55,485 bases of DNA from Ezakiella sp. (GCA_022766605.1 JALEOH010000002.1:1-55485); one strand, 5' to 3'. Positions 1 to 8,495 are shown, counted from the stretch's first letter. The notes: generated by a model not told the origin, from the letters alone. Program-made: numbers and translations.

Positions 1-529
1 TTGAATGAATAAACTGCCTTCCTTCACCATGTAAGAGTCGTTATCTCTCTCGGATTACTACGAAGGCTCCGTTACCATATCAGATATTCAGGTTCTTAAA
101 AACCATAGCATTTTATTGCTTTCTGACTTAGGTAATCTCCATTTAGTATCGAAGTAAAAAGCAAGCGTTGATTGTCGGATATGCTTTTCGTCCTTTCATG
201 CTTATGCAAGCGGATTGAGTGTAAAGTTTTGCCTAATGCATTCATTTTCACTACATAGGTACACTCAACATAACGTATATAGATATCTTTCGTTATGACC
301 ACCACAAATGTTCCTCGGACTGGCATTCAATCAGTTTAGATTTTATCCTCATATCAGCTTTAGGTCTCGCCATTCAGTCGTGGAATGATATCTATCCAAC
401 TTATGACTTTAATAACGTGCTATTGTCCTCTTTGGATTTCTCCTCTAAGTTAGTTATTGACCTTAGATATTAAAACTACTATTCTACCATTTTGCTAAAA
501 TGGATTTACTTCGTACCTTATGGACGCAC
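1..529 (-). mobile_element. Group II intron, 5' portion (LtrB-like ribozyme domains), cut by the window edge
   Basis: Read on the minus strand, this begins at 529 with GTGCGTCC, matching the GUGYG 5' end of group II introns. It ends at the window edge with a segment (about 70 to 1) closely resembling, from memory, the part of Lactococcus Ll.LtrB just before its reverse-transcriptase ORF: 'ACGGAG..TCGTAGTA.TC.GAG' followed by a '..TTACATGG..AAGG..CAGTT' hairpin. The length of about 530 nt before the ORF also fits Ll.LtrB. The intron-encoded protein and domains V and VI should lie beyond the left edge. Short open frames in this stretch look like chance frames inside ribozyme RNA. The intron sits inside a relaxase gene (530-823), the classic habitat of this family. 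Whether it is active cannot be judged from this half. Confidence 0.82.
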
Positions 530-823
530 AAATAATATGATTATGGATATGCCCTCTATCTATATGTGTTGCAAGTACAAACTCATAATCTTCTTTTAAA
601 ATTTTCTTACATAATTCCATTCCAATTTCGTGAGCTTTTATAGGATCAATCTCTCCTGGTAGAAAAGATTGGATTAAATGTCTAGCCAAAACTGTACCCT
701 TAGTATCATTGTAGTATCATTGTCTTCTTGAGTTTTCAAAAATTGAATATGGGCAGTAGATGGATGACATTTGAATGAAGATACTAAGAACTTTTCATCA
801 GTTTTTTCACTATTAGTAATGTA
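530..823 (-). pseudogene. Relaxase (MobA/VirD2-type) N-terminal fragment, frameshifted and intron-interrupted
   Basis: Minus-strand translation in two frames gives a recognisable relaxase. One part (about 823 to 724) reads YITNSEKTDEKFLVSSFKCH and on to an EDNDT motif. The second (about 700 to 530) reads LARHLIQSFLPGE through THIDRGHIHNHII, the histidine-rich metal-binding motif of conjugative relaxases that nick oriT. The parts are out of frame because an 11-bp unit (agtatcattgt) is tandemly duplicated at 702-712 and 713-723. Removing one copy restores the family sequence between EDNDT and LARH. The 3' side is cut by the group II intron at 529/530, within the HNHII codons. The 5' side stops matching relaxase at about 823, and the usual N-terminal residues are absent. 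The gene is dead; its presence says an integrative or mobilizable element once sat here. Confidence 0.85.
702..723. repeat. 11-bp perfect tandem duplication inside relaxase pseudogene
   Basis: The unit agtatcattgt occurs twice back to back (702-712, 713-723). Being 11 bp it shifts the minus-strand relaxase frame. Collapsing it to one copy rejoins the two relaxase-like frames, so it is very likely the inactivating mutation rather than an ancestral feature. Confidence 0.9.
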
Positions 824-1076
824 GCACAGAAATCTCCGTAATAGAGATGGAGCGAAGGGCAGAATAATTCAAAGTCAAATGGACATGTAAAAACTCGTAT
901 CCATATCCGACGAGGGGAGAAAGTAGCAAAGACGACAGGACTACACTATATAAACAAAGAAATCCTCAATAAGAGAGGATTTCTAAGTTGTTTGGATATT
1001 ATTTGAATTAAACCGCCGTATGCCGAACGGCACGTACGGTGGTGTGAGAGGGGCTACAAGTTAGCCCCTACTTGAT
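824..1076 (+). mobile_element. Second group II intron remnant: 3' end with domains V and VI, 5' truncated
   Basis: On the + strand, 1013-1052 holds a typical domain V (CCGCCGTATGCCGAACGGCACGT... to GGTGGTGTGAG). It is followed by a domain VI hairpin (gaggggct..agcccctacttgat) with the expected bulged A at about 1070, placing the intron 3' end near 1076. Upstream, 824-1000 has no long frame; it contains an 8-bp inverted repeat (aaatcctc / gaggattt, about 961-984) and sequence that looks like structured intron RNA. No reverse-transcriptase frame is present, so most of the intron is missing. The left boundary is set where relaxase similarity stops and is approximate. Orientation is opposite to the intron at 1-529, so the two are separate elements. 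Domains V/VI are firm; membership of the 824-1000 stretch is inference. Confidence 0.75.
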
Positions 1077-1091
1077 CGCGTAAATTTATTT

Positions 1092-2054
1092 TTAGTCTGC
1101 TTGTTTTTTGTGATTGAAATTAAATTGTCTACTTACTACTCTTTGAGTATTTAGATATAAGAATGCATAGAGCGGTACATGAGTTAATTGTTTTAAGGCA
1201 GCATTTCCGAATTTTAAGAAGAAATAAGCCCAGAAGCTCTCTCCTTGTGGCATATATAATATTGTCATAAATAGCGGAACGAGTAAAACTGAAGTTACTA
1301 TTTGTCCAACAGCTATTGCAAATAATACCAAGAATGCATTTTGATGCTTGGCCTTATCTTCGCCAGGGGCGAGTTTTACTATAAGTGCTGGAATGAAGCC
1401 TGTTAGTGCCGAGGTCAGTACGAAAAGCGGATTAAATGCATTGGCGCTTGGTCTAACTAAAAAGGCGAGTACGTCGGTTATGGCTCCAATTATAAATCCA
1501 TTGATTGGGCCCATTACCATTCCACTATAGATTATTGGAAATCCGCCAAAGCTAAAGTATCCAACTCTTAAAGTGTTAATTGCAACGCCTAGTGCAACGA
1601 ACATCGCTCCGTAGGTCAAGCTCTTTGCTGAGAAATGAGTGACGTCACGATCGTCTTCAGTTAGTTTTAAATATATATAGCGTCCAACGAATGCAAGTGC
1701 AATAGCTCCTAGTACATAAAGTATCATATATGATTTTATATGGGATATGAAAGCGTTGTACTCAGCTTCTTTAGCTGCATATAAAGCGGCGTCCTTTTTC
1801 ATTGCCTTGGTAACTTTCAGTGCACCATAGTTTACTTTATACCAAATGGATGCGAGTATTGAAAGAGCAGAGATGCCTCCGCCTAATGCTACGCCATTTA
1901 AGCCACCGTGTATGACTGCTAAAAACAGTGCACCAAATAATCCAAGAAAGATTGGATTGGTTTGGTTGAAGATTAAAAAGAAGCTAGCTACTACAAACAT
2001 AATTGCTGCGATAATAGAGCTTAGCTTCAGGTCGATTGAATAATATTTTTTCAT
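1092..2054 (-). CDS. folT: Folate-family ECF transporter S component with N-terminal membrane extension
   Basis: Predicted substrate-binding (S) subunit of an energy-coupling-factor importer for folates, acting in the membrane with shared EcfA/EcfT subunits not found here. Residues about 144-305 look like the FolT family: LTYGAMFVALGVAIN, then RVGYFSFGGFPIIYSGMVMGP and the GxxxGxITD loop. Family members are usually about 170-200 residues. This one has 320, because about 140 extra residues with three or four hydrophobic segments (about 11-30, 35-70, 108-127) precede the FolT part. The start codon follows a strong AAAGGAGG. The THF riboswitch and promoter directly upstream independently support a folate role. 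The extension is hydrophobic and of unknown function; I see no frameshift, so it appears to belong to the protein. Confidence 0.85.
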   Translation of the reverse strand: MKKYYSIDLKLSSIIAAIMFVVASFFLIFNQTNPIFLGLFGALFLAVIHGGLNGVALGGGISALSILASIWYKVNYGALKVTKAMKKDAALYAAKEAEYNAFISHIKSYMILYVLGAIALAFVGRYIYLKLTEDDRDVTHFSAKSLTYGAMFVALGVAINTLRVGYFSFGGFPIIYSGMVMGPINGFIIGAITDVLAFLVRPSANAFNPLFVLTSALTGFIPALIVKLAPGEDKAKHQNAFLVLFAIAVGQIVTSVLLVPLFMTILYMPQGESFWAYFFLKFGNAALKQLTHVPLYAFLYLNTQRVVSRQFNFNHKKQAD

Positions 2055-2077
2055 TAAAAATACCTCCTTTAAAAGTC

Positions 2078-2187
2078 ATAACAGAAGTGTATTTTACGCG
2101 AACGCGATAGTAAGCCGCGGATATATCCTTCGTTTTGGAGCAACGTTCCATCTCCAAACACTTAACGCTTGCCATCTACTCTGTTAT
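2078..2187 (-). ncRNA. Tetrahydrofolate (THF) riboswitch
   Basis: On the minus strand the leader reads ATAACAGAGTAGATGG, then GCGTTAAGTG, a GGAGATGGAACGTTGCTCC-like hairpin, AACGAAGG and CCGCGGC. These match from memory the conserved THF aptamer blocks (GAGUAGAUG, GCGUUAAGUG, GGGAUGUUG, ACGAAG, CGCGG). Helix P1 closes perfectly: ATAACAGA at 2180-2187 pairs with TCTGTTAT at 2078-2085. The ribosome-binding site of folT (about 2065-2072) follows P1 within a few bases, so ligand binding could control translation initiation. I see no U-tract terminator between aptamer and gene. Confidence 0.9.
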
Positions 2188-2194
2188 CAATTGA

Positions 2195-2223
2195 ATGATA
2201 TCATTATAATCTTAGTTTGTCAA
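2195..2223 (-). promoter_or_regulatory. Promoter for folT / THF riboswitch
   Basis: On the minus strand, TTGACA (2218-2223) and TATCAT (2195-2200) are separated by exactly 17 bp. Transcription would start near 2188, right at the first base of riboswitch helix P1, which supports both calls. Confidence 0.75.
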
Positions 2224-2253
2224 GTTGGGTAATAATCTAGTGGAGGTGCTGAT

Positions 2254-3075
2254 ATGACGAGTTTAAGAGATGCTATTTATGGCGCAGCAATTGGAGATGC
2301 ATTGGGAGTTCCGTATGAATTTATGAGTCGTGGCAGTTTTATTGCAAGCGACATGATTGGTTATGGTAGTCATGACATGCCGGAAGGCACTTGGTCGGAC
2401 GATACAACTATGACACTTGCTCTTTGTGATTCGCTTAGAGTTAATGATAAAAGGATAGTTTTAGATGATATAAGAAAGAGATTTAAATCATGGATAGAAG
2501 AGGGATGCTATACTGTTGACGGGAAGGCATTTGACGTTGGAATTATCACTTATGACTCTATTGTAACGGGCATTGCGAGAAATGATATAAGATCCAATGG
2601 TAATGGTTCGCTTATGAGAACTATTCCACTTGCATTTATCGATTGCACTGATGATGATGTTCGTGCAGTTTCAGCCATTACTCATGCACATGAGACATCG
2701 ATGGAGGCATGTGTTATATATGTAAATGTTGCAAAGAGACTTATTGGTGGAGAGCATTTAGTGGATATAATAAATTCGCTTGAAGTCGGTGAAGTTTTTC
2801 ACAATATAAAAAATATATTTGAGCTAGAAGAAGAAAATATTAGATCGGGTGGATATGTGGTAGACACTCTTATCGCCTCATTGTGGTCGCTTGTAAATAC
2901 TGATAATTATAAGGACGCAGTCTTAAAAGCGGTCAACCTAGGGAATGATACCGACACTACTGCAATTGTTGCAGGAGCTCTTGCTGGAATTATATATGGA
3001 TATGATGCTATTCCTAAGAGGTGGATAGAGCTACTTAAAAATAAGGAGCTAATAGAGAGCTGCTTATTTAGCTAG
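2254..3075 (+). CDS. ADP-ribosylglycohydrolase family protein (DraG-like)
   Basis: Family enzymes remove ADP-ribose from proteins or small molecules using a two-metal centre; they include dinitrogenase-reductase-activating DraG and ADP-ribosyl hydrolases. Visible motifs are GAAIGDALGVPYEF near the start (10-23), the metal-binding GTWSDDTTM (45-53), NGNGSLMR (115-122), a THAHE block (143-147) and the C-terminal NDTDTT followed by a small-residue helix. At 273 residues it is a normal single-domain member. The ATG follows a GGAGGTGCTGAT ribosome-binding site. It is divergent from folT and stands alone, with no ADP-ribosyltransferase partner nearby, so its substrate is unknown. No motif residue looks missing, so it is probably active. 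Confidence 0.88.
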   Translation: MTSLRDAIYGAAIGDALGVPYEFMSRGSFIASDMIGYGSHDMPEGTWSDDTTMTLALCDSLRVNDKRIVLDDIRKRFKSWIEEGCYTVDGKAFDVGIITYDSIVTGIARNDIRSNGNGSLMRTIPLAFIDCTDDDVRAVSAITHAHETSMEACVIYVNVAKRLIGGEHLVDIINSLEVGEVFHNIKNIFELEEENIRSGGYVVDTLIASLWSLVNTDNYKDAVLKAVNLGNDTDTTAIVAGALAGIIYGYDAIPKRWIELLKNKELIESCLFS

Positions 3076-3085
3076 TATATTTGAC

Positions 3086-3114
3086 TTGCATTTTCAATAG
3101 CCATTTGCTATAAT
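3086..3114 (+). promoter_or_regulatory. Candidate + strand promoter facing the tRNA-Lys gene
   Basis: TTGCAT (3086-3091), 17 bp, TATAAT (3109-3114). A transcript from here would enter the hairpin at 3127-3157 and then run antisense through tRNA-Lys towards pepT. It may serve pepT, which has no better promoter that I can see. Sequence match only. Confidence 0.4.
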
Positions 3115-3120
3115 TTAGAT

Positions 3121-3157
3121 AAATAAAAAATGTGCTAAGAACTTCTTAACACATTTT
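3121..3157 (-). terminator. Terminator of tRNA-Lys
   Basis: Long inverted repeat: AAAATGTG.TAAGAA (3127-3141) pairs with TTCTTA.CACATTTT (3143-3157) with one mismatch. On the minus strand it is followed by TTTTTTATTT. It lies just 3' of the tRNA CCA end. Confidence 0.8.
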
Positions 3158-3160
3158 AGT

Positions 3161-3236
3161 TGGTGCACCTTCAGGGACTCGAACCCTGGGCCCACTGATT
3201 AAGAGTCAGTTGCTCTACCAACTGAGCTAAAGGTAC
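3161..3236 (-). tRNA. tRNA-Lys (anticodon CTT)
   Basis: A 76-nt cloverleaf on the minus strand. The acceptor stem GTACCTT pairs with AAGGTGC (one G-T pair); discriminator A and an encoded CCA end at 3161. The D loop is AGCTCAGTTGGTAGAGC. The anticodon stem ACTGA/TCAGT holds loop CTCTTAA, giving anticodon CTT (Lys, AAG codons). The T arm carries GGTTCGAGTCC. It has its own promoter and terminator. Confidence 0.97.
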
Positions 3237-3256
3237 ATCTCTTACCAACGAAGTAT

Positions 3257-3285
3257 ATTATAGCACAAAGAAAAATAAAATGCAA
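3257..3285 (-). promoter_or_regulatory. Promoter of tRNA-Lys
   Basis: Minus strand TTGCAT-type -35 (RC of 3280-3285), 17-bp spacer, TATAAT (3257-3262), about 20 nt upstream of the tRNA 5' end. Confidence 0.75.
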
Positions 3286-3319
3286 TAGTTTTTTAAAAAA
3301 ATTTTGGAGGTTTTTTACA

Positions 3320-4534
3320 ATGGATTTACAATCAAAAGTAGTAGATAGATTATTGCGCTATGCCCGCATATTTACAACATCGGACGAGGCTAGCGAAACG
3401 GTGCCAAGCACCAATAGACAATTTGATCTTGCAAATATTTTAGTCGATGAATTAAAAAAAATGGGATTAGAGGCAAGAGTTGATGATAATTGTTATGTAT
3501 ATTCCAAATTGGAAGCAAATACCGAAGGTCTTCCTAAGATAGGTCTTATTGCACATATGGATACCGCTCCTGATATGAGTGGGGAAAATGTCAATCCTCG
3601 CATAGTTGAAAACTACGATGGTGGCGATATTAAGCTTGATGAAGCTGGTAAATATATTTTGTCTCCAGTTGACTTCCCCGAGCTTAAAAATAAAAAGGGA
3701 AAGACTCTTATAGTAACCGATGGCAGCACTCTTTTAGGTAGTGACGATAAGAGTGGTATCGCAGAGATAATGACCGCTATTGAATATTTAATCGCCAATC
3801 CCGAAATCAAGCACGGGGATATTTTGATTGGATTTACTCCAGACGAAGAGATTGGTAGAGGCGCTGACATGTTTGATGTTGAAGGATTTGGAGCGGACTT
3901 TGCCTACACCATCGATGGTGGTGGAGTTGGTGAATTGGAATATGAAAATTTCAACGCAGCTGGCGCCAAGGTTGTTATTCATGGAAGAAATGTACATCCG
4001 GGCGGAGCAAAGAATAAGATGAAAAATGCCATATCGATTGGATTTGAATTAAATTCTCTCTTACCAGTTGAACAAAAGCCTGAATATACTGAAGCTCGTG
4101 AAGGATTTATTCATCTAAATGATATTAGTGGCAATGTAGACGAGGTTGAGATGAGTTTTATCATTCGCGATCACGATAAAAAGTTATTTGAGGCTAAGAA
4201 AGAAATTATGAGAAAGGCCTGTGAATTTATCGAATATAAACATGATATCAAGATTGATCTCGATATGAAAGATAGCTATTACAATATGAGAGAGAAAGTC
4301 GAAGAGGATATGAGGCCGGTAGAGCTTGCTATTAAAGCTATGGAAGGGCTTGGAATTACTCCAATTATAAGTCCAATTAGAGGTGGCACCGATGGAGCAA
4401 GGCTCTCATATATGGGGCTTGTATGTCCAAATATTTTTACAGGAGGATACAATTTCCACGGAAGATTTGAATATGCAGTTGCCGAGGAGATGGCAAAGGC
4501 AGTGGAAGTTATTATTAAGATAGTCAGTGAATAG
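3320..4534 (+). CDS. pepT: Peptidase T (tripeptide aminopeptidase)
   Basis: Cytoplasmic M20-family dizinc aminopeptidase that releases the N-terminal residue from tripeptides. Zinc-binding and catalytic blocks are clear: IAHMDTAPD around residues 77-85, the SDDKSGIAEI block around 140, PDEEIGRGAD around 174-183, and IRGGTDGARLS near the C-terminus. The length of 404 residues is the usual size. The ATG follows TTTTGGAGGTTTT. The next gene (4527), a peptide-binding lipoprotein, overlaps its end by 8 bp, suggesting a peptide uptake-and-hydrolysis unit. Confidence 0.95.
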   Translation: MDLQSKVVDRLLRYARIFTTSDEASETVPSTNRQFDLANILVDELKKMGLEARVDDNCYVYSKLEANTEGLPKIGLIAHMDTAPDMSGENVNPRIVENYDGGDIKLDEAGKYILSPVDFPELKNKKGKTLIVTDGSTLLGSDDKSGIAEIMTAIEYLIANPEIKHGDILIGFTPDEEIGRGADMFDVEGFGADFAYTIDGGGVGELEYENFNAAGAKVVIHGRNVHPGGAKNKMKNAISIGFELNSLLPVEQKPEYTEAREGFIHLNDISGNVDEVEMSFIIRDHDKKLFEAKKEIMRKACEFIEYKHDIKIDLDMKDSYYNMREKVEEDMRPVELAIKAMEGLGITPIISPIRGGTDGARLSYMGLVCPNIFTGGYNFHGRFEYAVAEEMAKAVEVIIKIVSE

Positions 4535-6146
4535 ATTTAACAAAAGACTAATATTTTTTTTAGTGAGCTTTATATTAATAAATGTGCTGGGATGCACAAA
4601 TGAAAAGCTTAGCACAGATGATAATATTAAAACTAAAGACGATATCACTATAAAAGAAATAGACAATGAAAAGCTTGATAGTGATACATTAAAAGTGCTT
4701 TCGAATGGTGTTAAAGGGGTATTTAACCCCCTTTTTGCGCTTAGCGACGCCGATAGGATGGCAAGCTCGATGATGTTTATGCCATTTGTTGGTTTTAAGA
4801 GCAAGATGGAATATGATCCTGAAAACAGTCTTGTAAAAAAGATGAGCATGCTTGGAAATGTAATGAGCTTCGAGCTAAGAGATGATATATCTTGGTGGGA
4901 TAAGGTACCTGTTACAAGTGAGGATATTGTATTTAGCTTGGAGATGCTTTTAAATAGAAATTACTATGGTGGATCAAGGCGTGGAGAGCTCTTTTTTATT
5001 GAAGGAGCGAAAGATTTCTTTGATGGCAAGGCAAGTGGTATTTCTGGAGTTGAAATAGTCGATTCATATAAGCTCAATATTACTTTTGAGCATTTTGAAG
5101 ATTCATATTATTATGCATTTAATTTCAGACCAATCCCAAAGCATTATTATGAAAAGATGAGCTATGATTTGAAGCATCTGATATATGACAAGCCGATGGG
5201 CAATGGAGCGTATCAGCTTGCGAGCTATGAAGCAAATAATTTTATTTTGTTAAAGGCAAATAATAATTTTATCTACGATGTTAAGACTCCCAAGTTTTTA
5301 ATAAGGGATATCGATGAATTGTCGGCATCGCGTGAACTGACAAGGGGTAATCTCGATATTGCAGTTTTATATGGTGAGGATGACTTTATCGATGAGGATG
5401 AGGTCTTAAAGCATTTTGATAAAAGGGAAATGGTATTAAATAAGACTTATATGATTAGGATATCCAATTCCAATTCTTTAAAAAGTGACGATATTAGAAA
5501 GAGGCTATTAAAATCGATAAATGCATCCCGACTAGATCAAGAGGGCTTAATTGCAAATGATTCGCTTATTTCTCCTGTTAATAAGGCATATATTCCAATG
5601 AATTACAATGATCTTAAACTAGAAGACAATGAGAAGAAATTCTTCACCATTAGTCTTATAGTAGAGGATAGAGAGGGAATAGATCGTATTGCAGAGCTCG
5701 TTAAGAAGAATTGGTCGGAATATGGCTTTGTTGTAAATCAAGTTCATGAGTCGAGCTATAAAATGGCATTTACCGCAAAAAGATTGGTCTCAGAGGGACG
5801 CAATGTCGCTATTTTAAGTGAATTTAATCATGGATATCGACCGGATTTTTCTATGAATTTCTCATCTATTGGCGATGGTGAAAATTTCTTTTTTAATACC
5901 GATGGATTAGACGAGGCTATATTTGATGCTCTTCACAATAAAAATAGTAGCTTTAAGAATGGATATGAGATGCTCTTATCAGAATACAAAAATCGCTTGC
6001 TTGCTAGAGGCATTGGTTCGCCAATTGCAAGGCAATATGTAAGAAAAGGGGTAAAAAATGTGGTCGACTCGGAGTTTTTAAACTGGTATGAGTTTGACAT
6101 ATGGAACATAGGAGGAATATATGATATTAAGACGGCCGGAGATTAG
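4527..6146 (+). CDS. Peptide-type ABC solute-binding lipoprotein (SBP_bac_5 family)
   Basis: Predicted extracytoplasmic binding protein of an oligopeptide/nickel-type ABC importer. It starts at GTG 4527 with a signal peptide (FNKRLIFFLVSFILINVLGC): basic N-terminus, hydrophobic core, lipobox ending at Cys23 for lipid anchoring. The mature part has the fold cues of family 5: early VLSNGVKGVFNPLFA, then a KMEYDPENSLVKKM region, LRDDISWWD, VTSEDIVFSLEMLL and a KPMGNGAYQL block. The 539-residue length fits the family. No permease or ATPase adjoins, so it may feed a transporter elsewhere. It overlaps pepT by 8 bp and the downstream GNAT gene by 26 bp, so the three are probably one operon. Ligand inferred as peptide. 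Confidence 0.82.
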   Translation: MNRFNKRLIFFLVSFILINVLGCTNEKLSTDDNIKTKDDITIKEIDNEKLDSDTLKVLSNGVKGVFNPLFALSDADRMASSMMFMPFVGFKSKMEYDPENSLVKKMSMLGNVMSFELRDDISWWDKVPVTSEDIVFSLEMLLNRNYYGGSRRGELFFIEGAKDFFDGKASGISGVEIVDSYKLNITFEHFEDSYYYAFNFRPIPKHYYEKMSYDLKHLIYDKPMGNGAYQLASYEANNFILLKANNNFIYDVKTPKFLIRDIDELSASRELTRGNLDIAVLYGEDDFIDEDEVLKHFDKREMVLNKTYMIRISNSNSLKSDDIRKRLLKSINASRLDQEGLIANDSLISPVNKAYIPMNYNDLKLEDNEKKFFTISLIVEDREGIDRIAELVKKNWSEYGFVVNQVHESSYKMAFTAKRLVSEGRNVAILSEFNHGYRPDFSMNFSSIGDGENFFFNTDGLDEAIFDALHNKNSSFKNGYEMLLSEYKNRLLARGIGSPIARQYVRKGVKNVVDSEFLNWYEFDIWNIGGIYDIKTAGD

Positions 6147-6624
6147 GGATAGGGATAAAATAATTTCCTATGCAGAGGAATTTAATTATGATATTTGTGG
6201 CGGCGGAAAATTCAATGAATTAAAAGAAAGGGATTTTGATGCTGTTTTAAATAAAATAAGAGATGAGGAGGCGGGAATTGTGGATGAAGGAAGAGTTCCC
6301 GCTACTCAATTTTTATATCTTGACGACGACGAAAATCTAATTGGAATGATACAACTTCGCCACGGTTTGACAGATTATTTGCTTAATTATGCAGGCCATA
6401 TTGGCTATTCTATATCACCTAAATTTAGAAAAAAGGGTCATGGTAGCAATATGCTCAAAGCTTGTCTTTGCGAGGCAAGAAAGCTTGGATTAGAAAGAGT
6501 TTTAGTTACTTGTGGCGATTGGAATAAAGGCTCAAGAGGAGTGATTGAAAACAATGGTGGAGTTTATGAAGACGCAAGAGAAGATGAAGATGGAGTCCAT
6601 TTGAGATTTTGGATTCAATTGTAG
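6121..6624 (+). CDS. GNAT-family N-acetyltransferase
   Basis: A 167-residue single GNAT domain. The central strand and acetyl-CoA loop are visible as IGYSISPKFRKKGHGSNMLKACL (about 102-124), equivalent to motif A (R/Q-x-x-G-x-G/A) with KKGHGS. The following LERVLVTCGDWNKGS and VIENNGG blocks are typical of the small-molecule acetyltransferase branch. The acceptor is unknown. The ATG at 6121 lies inside the end of the preceding lipoprotein gene after AGGAGGAATAT, so translational coupling is likely. Confidence 0.85.
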   Translation: MILRRPEIRDRDKIISYAEEFNYDICGGGKFNELKERDFDAVLNKIRDEEAGIVDEGRVPATQFLYLDDDENLIGMIQLRHGLTDYLLNYAGHIGYSISPKFRKKGHGSNMLKACLCEARKLGLERVLVTCGDWNKGSRGVIENNGGVYEDAREDEDGVHLRFWIQL

Positions 6625-6677
6625 TGTAAATCTATCACTTATGGGTATCTATTAAGATAGAAATTAGAGGTGAATAT

Positions 6678-8495
6678 ATGAACAAGAATAAACGACCGCT
6701 ATATATCTATTATGGTATAGTTATTGTACTCATGTTGTTATTTAATATCTTTTTATTTCCATATTTGCAGAATAAATCAGTTAAGGAAGTTGAATATTCA
6801 CAATTTTTGGAGATGATTAGAACTGGCAAAGTAACAAAGGTTGAAGAACAAGATAGACAGATACTATTTGAGGTCAATGACGGCGGCAAAGTTATATTAT
6901 ATAAGACGGGTCCGTGGAGATCTAAGGATTTAATAAATCTACTAGAAGAGAATAATGTAGAATTCGGTAGCCAAATTCAGCGGGAGCCGGGCTTTTTGAT
7001 GAGCTTGCTCAGTTGGATAATTCCATTGTTTGCATTTATTGCAATCGGGCAATTATTGAGTCGATCACTTTTGAAGCAAATGGGTGGCGGCTCGGGTTCG
7101 ATGAGTTTTGGTAAGAGCAATGCAAAGATCTATGTAAAGGCAGAGACTGGCAAGACTTTCCGCGATGTTGCAGGACAGGAGGAGGCTAAGGAAGCCTTAA
7201 AGGAAATTGTTGGATTTTTACACAATCCTGGACGCTATGCAAGCATTGGTGCAAAGCTACCCAAGGGAGCACTGCTCGTTGGCCCGCCAGGAACTGGTAA
7301 GACATTACTTGCTCAAGCAGTTGCAGGTGAAGCTAATGTGCCATTCTTTTCCATTTCCGGTTCTGAATTCGTAGAGATGTTTGTTGGTATGGGTGCTGCG
7401 AAAGTTCGCGATTTATTTAAACAAGCCAATGAAAAAGCGCCTTGTATTGTATTTATCGATGAAATAGATACTATTGGTAAAAGACGCGATTCCAACTATG
7501 GAGGCAATGATGAAAGAGAGCAAACTCTAAATCAATTGCTTTCGGAGATGGACGGATTTGATGGAAAGAAGGGCGTTGTCATTCTTGCTGCAACTAATAG
7601 ACCTGAGATACTCGACCCTGCTCTATTAAGGCCGGGAAGATTTGACAGGCAAATTCCAGTTGAGCTACCTGATTTACAAGGTAGAATTGCTATTTTTAAA
7701 GTGCATGCAAGAAATGTCAGGACTGAACCGGATATCAACTTTGAAACACTTGCTCTTGCAACCGCCGGTGCAAGTGGTGCCGATATTGCAAATATGGTCA
7801 ATGAAGGTGCATTAAGGGCGGTTCGCGAAGGAAGATCAGCTGTTAGTCAAAGGGATATCGAGGAGTCAATCGAGGTCGTAATAGCTGGCTACGAAAGAAA
7901 GTCGATGATAGTAAGTCCAGAGGAAAAGCGAATAGTTGCATATCACGAAATTGGTCATGCACTTGTTACAGCCTGTCAAACTCATACCGCACCTGTCCAT
8001 AAGATAACTATAGTTCCAAGGACATCGGGTGCACTTGGATATGTAATGCAGGTCGATACTGAAGAAAAATTCCTTATGAGCGCTGAAGAGATCTTTAATA
8101 AGATGGTAATACTCTGTGGTGGAAGGTCAGCTGAAGAGCTTATATTTAACACCAAGACTACAGGTGCATCGAATGATATCGAAAAGCTAACTCAACTTGC
8201 TCGTCAATATATTGGTTACTTTGGCTTTACTGAAGAGTTTGATATGACGGCATTGGTTGAGAGAAATAATAAATATCTTGGTGGAGACCTAAGCTATAAT
8301 GTCAGTGATGAATCCTTAAGGCAATATGATGAGGCGGTCTTTAGGCTTATTAAAAAGGCTCATGAAAAGGCAATAGAAATATTAAAGGAAAATAGTGGAG
8401 CCCACCACGCACTTGCCAATTATCTACTTGAGAAAGAAACGATAACAGGCGAGGAATTTATGGAGATATTAAAGAGATATAGGGACGACATATGA
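6678..8495 (+). CDS. ftsH: ATP-dependent zinc metalloprotease FtsH
   Basis: Membrane-anchored hexameric AAA+ protease that degrades membrane and regulatory proteins. Two N-terminal transmembrane helices (about 9-30 and 106-126) flank a small extracytoplasmic domain. The AAA module has Walker A GPPGTGKT (202-209), Walker B IVFIDE (257-262) and the second region of homology ATNRP...LLRPGRFD (305-323). The protease motif is HEIGH (423-427), with the third zinc ligand in the following helix. The length of 605 is normal to slightly short, lacking the long acidic tail of some orthologues. It has its own GAGGTGAATAT ribosome-binding site after a 53-bp gap, and its stop overlaps the next gene by 4 bp. 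Confidence 0.97.
   Translation: MNKNKRPLYIYYGIVIVLMLLFNIFLFPYLQNKSVKEVEYSQFLEMIRTGKVTKVEEQDRQILFEVNDGGKVILYKTGPWRSKDLINLLEENNVEFGSQIQREPGFLMSLLSWIIPLFAFIAIGQLLSRSLLKQMGGGSGSMSFGKSNAKIYVKAETGKTFRDVAGQEEAKEALKEIVGFLHNPGRYASIGAKLPKGALLVGPPGTGKTLLAQAVAGEANVPFFSISGSEFVEMFVGMGAAKVRDLFKQANEKAPCIVFIDEIDTIGKRRDSNYGGNDEREQTLNQLLSEMDGFDGKKGVVILAATNRPEILDPALLRPGRFDRQIPVELPDLQGRIAIFKVHARNVRTEPDINFETLALATAGASGADIANMVNEGALRAVREGRSAVSQRDIEESIEVVIAGYERKSMIVSPEEKRIVAYHEIGHALVTACQTHTAPVHKITIVPRTSGALGYVMQVDTEEKFLMSAEEIFNKMVILCGGRSAEELIFNTKTTGASNDIEKLTQLARQYIGYFGFTEEFDMTALVERNNKYLGGDLSYNVSDESLRQYDEAVFRLIKKAHEKAIEILKENSGAHHALANYLLEKETITGEEFMEILKRYRDDI

Noticed and set aside
96..326. Minus-strand open frame of 76 codons
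   Set aside because: It lies inside group II intron ribozyme sequence, has no ribosome-binding site and shows no protein-like pattern.
1984..2175. Minus-strand open frame of 63 codons upstream of folT
   Set aside because: It reads through the THF riboswitch and the folT start in another frame; the RNA motif explains the conservation.
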